A DNA stretch of 9,119 bases, taken from Nostoc sp. CHAB 5715 (lineage in GTDB: Bacteria > Cyanobacteriota > Cyanobacteriia > Cyanobacteriales > Nostocaceae). Positions 7,002-9,119 of this stretch are shown one piece after another. The first letter of the stretch is position 1. The number at the start of each line of letters is the position of its first letter. The stretch spans positions 1 through 9,119 of the forward strand of contig NZ_JAIVFR010000200.1 in NCBI RefSeq assembly GCF_020829685.1, in the 5' to 3' direction. Made by a program: the position numbers and the translations under genes. A model generated the notes under the pieces. The model was not told the DNA's origin and made no database searches. It saw only the letters and a list, made by a program, of their open reading frames with translations.

Positions 7002-7300
7002 AGCAAATCATCATTCACAGCGAAGCTAGAGCAGAGCTAGATAATTCAGTCGCATACTACGAGGAGCAAAAGGCTGGCTTGGGGCTAGATTTCTTATCTG
7101 AAGTGGAGCAGGCTATTGGCAAAATTCAGCAAAACCCAAGCATAGGAGCGCCGTACAAAATTGCCGAGTTGCGTCGCTACGTCCTTCAGTGTTTTCCCTA
7201 TCTCATTTTCTACACAGAATTCAAGGAGTTTATTTGGGTCGTTGCAATAGCTCATGGAAAGCGTAGACCAGATTATTGGAAGAAACGACAGGTTGAATGA
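6998..7300 (+). CDS. Toxin, RelE/ParE superfamily
   Basis: A 100-aa basic protein with the RelE/ParE plan: a first strand MKQIIIHSEA, a helical pair with RAELDNSVAYYEE (11-23) and FLSEVEQAIGKI (32-43), then LRRYVLQCFPYLIFY (58-72) and the terminal strand VVAIAHGKRRPDYWKKR (81-97). The HGKRRPDYWKKR ending is typical of ParE-like members that pair with the small addiction-module antitoxins. ParE proteins poison DNA gyrase and RelE proteins cut mRNA at the ribosome; which applies here cannot be told from sequence. Translation begins at GTG, overlapping the antitoxin stop by 4 bp, so toxin synthesis depends on antitoxin translation. The frame is intact with no sign of decay. Confidence 0.88.
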   Translation: MKQIIIHSEARAELDNSVAYYEEQKAGLGLDFLSEVEQAIGKIQQNPSIGAPYKIAELRRYVLQCFPYLIFYTEFKEFIWVVAIAHGKRRPDYWKKRQVE

Positions 7301-7345
7301 TGCTTTAGAGGGCAAAAAATAAACTTATTAATTTATCTTAACTTT

Positions 7346-8194
7346 TCACAACCGCCGAATTGCAATTTCCAAGCCTTCACATACACCGCTAAGAAAATCT
7401 AAATCCAAAGTAGCGATCGCATCACTAGGTTTGTGATAATGTGGATTTCGCAAGAATGCCGTATCTGTCACCATCATTGCCGGATAGCCCAAATCCCAAA
7501 AAGGTGCATGATCGCTAAGTCTAGTTTGGGGAACTATTAAACCTCGATTCGGCACGGGTAGCCATTGACTAGGTACGCCAGCTTTGCGAATATTACGACT
7601 CATGCCAATTAAGTCAGGCAATGTTCGCAAATTCCCAATTAAAGCAATAAAATCGCCTCTGTCTGGGTAGAAGCGTTCCAGAGGAGGGGGGTAACTTTGG
7701 GAACCAGGCACAGAATCGGTATAACCCAGCATTTCTAAGGAAATCATTAAGCGTAGCTGTTGCTTTTGTTCGTGCAACAAGGCTGCATAATCAGCACTAC
7801 CCAGTAAGCCGTATTCTTCCATATCGAAAGCGACTAGCCTTAAGGGATATCTTGCAGCTTGGGCAGCAAACTTTCTCGCTAATTCCAGCAACACCGCCAC
7901 ACCGGTGGCATTATCATCAGCCGCAGGTGTTCCCGGAACGCCATCATAATGAGCGCCAATTAAAATCAGTGGCAAATCCTTTTTTTGTCGTCTCCCTTGG
8001 GAGGGTAAATTTAATATCAAGTTATTACAAGCTTTACCCCTGACATCAAAGGTGTGGATTTCCACACTCCCCCATTGGGAAAATTGCTGGCGGATGTATT
8101 CTTGGACAAAAAAATGTCCAGCCGTTGCCATGTAAGGATCGCGTTCTCGCGCAATCTCAGTCAAAGAAGTTTGTAATCGCTCTGTTAAATTCAA
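7346..8194 (-). CDS. M28-family zinc metallopeptidase (aminopeptidase-like)
   Basis: A 282-aa protein with the M28 peptidase core, which removes N-terminal residues from peptides using two zinc ions. Visible ligand and catalytic motifs: GAHYDG (80-85) with His82, ADDNATG (92-98) with bridging Asp94, DMEEYGLLGS (124-133) with catalytic Glu126 and ligand Glu127, SLEMLGY (152-158) with Glu154 at the position usually held by Asp or Glu, and YHKPSD (253-258) with His254. SDHAPFWDLGYPAMM (227-241) is also typical. There is no signal peptide, so a cytoplasmic location is likely. The start is TTG at 8194: an in-frame stop at 8216-8218 leaves no ATG further upstream. The first internal ATG (Met22, 8131) would remove the RERDP segment that fits the family N-terminus. 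No Shine-Dalgarno is visible. It converges with the toxin gene, 45 bp apart. Confidence 0.88.
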   Translation of the reverse strand: MNLTERLQTSLTEIARERDPYMATAGHFFVQEYIRQQFSQWGSVEIHTFDVRGKACNNLILNLPSQGRRQKKDLPLILIGAHYDGVPGTPAADDNATGVAVLLELARKFAAQAARYPLRLVAFDMEEYGLLGSADYAALLHEQKQQLRLMISLEMLGYTDSVPGSQSYPPPLERFYPDRGDFIALIGNLRTLPDLIGMSRNIRKAGVPSQWLPVPNRGLIVPQTRLSDHAPFWDLGYPAMMVTDTAFLRNPHYHKPSDAIATLDLDFLSGVCEGLEIAIRRL

Positions 8195-8286
8195 ATTTTT
8201 AAAATAGTGGCAATATTAAGGTTTTCAGGTACTCAAAGAAGCAATGCAAGTATTTTACAGCTATTTTCAGGTAATTGAACTACACC

Positions 8287-8314
8287 ACTCCCTACTCCCT
8301 ACTCCCCACTCCCC
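8287..8314. repeat. ACTCCCT heptad tandem repeat (STRR-like)
   Basis: Four contiguous 7-bp units: ACTCCCT, ACTCCCT, ACTCCCC, ACTCCCC. It is in the intergenic region between the M28 peptidase and dnaK. Heptads of this composition are a familiar repeat class in Nostoc-like genomes. Confidence 0.8.
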
Positions 8315-8464
8315 GTCTCAGTTGTGGTCTAAATATCTGAAAAATGCTGTAAGGTGCATTTACAAACTTGCAGATACAGTGCATAGAAGTAACTGGATAA
8401 CAAGAATTGAGGCTGCTTGGACACACCAATCATCGTCAATGCTATCCTAGTCTTGCAACTATCT

Positions 8465-8550
8465 CCTCTAGCTGCACTTCTTAGCTTATTGCCTTAATGA
8501 TGACTATTATACCATTGAGGTGTTTTCATCCAATAGCAAAAAGCTAGAGG
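8465..8550 (+). promoter_or_regulatory. Nested inverted structure upstream of dnaK
   Basis: Three complementary blocks nest in order. CCTCTAGCT (8465-8473) pairs with AGCTAGAGG (8542-8550), 9 of 9. GCTTATTG (8484-8491) pairs with CAATAGC (8531-8537) with one bulged T. CCTTAATG (8492-8499) pairs with CATTGAGG (8513-8520) with one G-U wobble, around a 13-nt loop. The ATG of dnaK is 54 nt beyond the outer stem and the ribosome binding site lies outside the fold. It may be a 5'-UTR structure, or a regulator-binding region if transcription starts inside it. Confidence 0.45.
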
Positions 8551-8588
8551 TAGTTCCGCCCAATCATAATAAATATATAAGATACTTT

Positions 8589-8593
8589 AGGAG
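8589..8593 (+). promoter_or_regulatory. Ribosome binding site of dnaK
   Basis: AGGAG lies 11 nt before the ATG at 8605. It is the clearest Shine-Dalgarno sequence in the window and fixes the dnaK start, which also matches the family N-terminus [14 protein letters not shown]. Confidence 0.75.
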
Positions 8594-8604
8594 AAGAGTA
8601 ACGC

Positions 8605-9096
8605 ATGGGCAAGGTAGTCGGCATCGACTTGGGTACAACCAACTCAGTAGTCGCCGTTATGGAGGGTGGCAAGCCGGTGGTGATTGCCAATGCAGAAGGA
8701 ATGCGAACAACCCCCTCCGTAGTTGGCTTTAGCAAAGAAGGCGAAAGGGTGGTTGGGCAAATGGCACGGCGACAAACCGTCCTCAATCCCCAAAATACCT
8801 TTTTTGCAGTTAAACGCTTCATTGGGCGCAAGTATGCCGAACTTAGTCCAGATTCCAAGCGTGTACCCTACACCATCCGCAAGGACGAAGTAGGCAATAT
8901 TAAAGTTGCCTGTCCCCGTCTCAATAAGGATTTCGCCCCAGAAGAAATTTCGGCAATGGTGCTGAAGAAATTGGCAGAGGATGCTAGTCGCTATTTGGGT
9001 GAACCGGTAACAGGGGCAGTGATTACAGTACCCGCTTATTTTAACGATTCTCAACGGCAGGCACCCCGTGATTCTGGCAGTATTGATGGTTTATAA
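8605..9096 (+). CDS. dnaK: Chaperone DnaK (Hsp70), N-terminal part, broken near the window edge
   Basis: The first 163 residues of the Hsp70 ATPase domain (a full DnaK has roughly 630-700). The phosphate-1 loop [11 protein letters not shown] (6-16) is intact, as are [12 protein letters not shown] (29-40) and the segment [18 protein letters not shown]. DnaK refolds and holds client proteins in the cytoplasm with DnaJ and GrpE. The wording is typical of a cyanobacterial DnaK, probably the DnaK2 or DnaK3 paralogue. After residue 152 the sequence departs from the family: [11 protein letters not shown], then a TAA at 9094-9096, where homologues read ATRDAGRIAGLEVLRILNEP. The same frame continues with recognisable similarity to the last base (V, stop, R-N-L-N-E), so no frameshift is involved. 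This is either damaged sequence at a contig end or a genuine nonsense-bearing copy; I favour the former. Confidence 0.9.
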   Translation: MGKVVGIDLGTTNSVVAVMEGGKPVVIANAEGMRTTPSVVGFSKEGERVVGQMARRQTVLNPQNTFFAVKRFIGRKYAELSPDSKRVPYTIRKDEVGNIKVACPRLNKDFAPEEISAMVLKKLAEDASRYLGEPVTGAVITVPAYFNDSQRQAPRDSGSIDGL

Positions 9097-9119
9097 GTGT
9101 AGCGGAATCTCAATGAACC
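9064..9119 (+). other. Damaged end of the dnaK reading frame
   Basis: Compared with the codons expected for the conserved DnaK segment, seven single-base changes are inferred at 9064, 9073, 9081, 9086, 9094, 9101 and 9107. All alter the protein and all are transversions; two create stops (TAA 9094-9096, TAG 9100-9102). No insertion or deletion is needed. The pattern suggests base-calling or assembly error at a sequence end, though the reference codons are from memory of the family, not an alignment. Confidence 0.6.

Larger units (their letters stand above)
8195..8604. other. Intergenic region upstream of dnaK
   Basis: These 410 bp lie between the M28 peptidase and dnaK, whose 5' ends face each other, and must carry both promoters. 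It contains an ACTCCCT heptad repeat (8287-8314), a nested inverted structure (8465-8550) and the dnaK ribosome binding site. A short open frame near 8244-8450 passes through the heptads and looks non-coding. No CIRCE-type operator (TTAGCACTC with its inverted partner) was found. TATTAT at 8505-8510 resembles a -10 box but lacks a good -35 partner. Confidence 0.55.

Noticed and set aside
7094..7315. A 73-codon open frame opposite the toxin gene
   Set aside because: It is the antisense of a well-supported toxin gene and has no domain features.
8244..8450. A 68-codon open frame upstream of dnaK
   Set aside because: It passes through the ACTCCCT heptads, has no visible ribosome binding site and resembles no family I know.
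8195..8604. CIRCE/HrcA operator before dnaK
   Set aside because: Neither arm of the TTAGCACTC-N9-GAGTGCTAA palindrome is present.
1..9119. CRISPR array, tRNA or rRNA genes
   Set aside because: No spaced direct repeats of CRISPR length, no cloverleaf-like segment and no rRNA-like stretch was seen; the tandem repeats are 7-bp units without spacers.

Overview
The window looks like accessory chromosome from a filamentous, Nostoc/Anabaena-like cyanobacterium. The evidence is eight copies of the HIP1 octamer GCGATCGC, three kinds of 7-bp tandem repeats (STRR-like) at gene borders, multi-domain GAF/PAS histidine kinases with a bilin-type GAF domain, and a cyanobacterial-type DnaK. No taxonomic search was possible, so this rests on sequence style and protein features.

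Layout. (1) 50-4379, minus strand: two sensor kinase genes 10 bp apart, transcribed right to left. The first (1584-4379) encodes a 931-aa GAF-PAS-PAS-PAS-GAF-HisKA_2-HATPase kinase. Its second GAF domain carries both cysteine motifs of a DXCF-type cyanobacteriochrome, so it is probably a light sensor. The second (50-1573) encodes a 507-aa receiver-PAS-HisKA-HATPase kinase, whose receiver could accept phosphate from the first. (2) 4380-4945: no convincing gene. It holds a small palindromic element bounded by GAATTCA heptads and two inverted repeats just beyond the next gene. (3) 4946-6523, minus: a tandem SagB-type nitroreductase-fold oxidoreductase. Its two halves each keep a different half of the usual FMN-site motifs. 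(4) 6524-6770: divergent promoter region with a G-rich heptad repeat. (5) 6771-7300, plus: a toxin-antitoxin pair (Unstab_antitox-type antitoxin and RelE/ParE-type toxin) with a 4-bp GTGA overlap. (6) 7346-8194, minus: an M28-family zinc peptidase, apparently starting with TTG. (7) 8195-8604: intergenic region with an ACTCCCT heptad repeat and a nested inverted structure in front of dnaK. (8) 8605 to the end, plus: the N-terminal part of dnaK, which breaks down in its last 56 bp through scattered substitutions and two stop codons. This looks more like a poor-quality sequence end than a real pseudogene.

How the parts work together. The two kinases form the only clear functional unit: a candidate light-input phosphorelay whose output regulator is not visible here. 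The toxin and antitoxin form the second unit. The oxidoreductase, peptidase and DnaK show no obvious link to each other. No YcaO cyclodehydratase, precursor peptide or transporter accompanies the SagB-type protein, so a RiPP cluster is not supported by this window.
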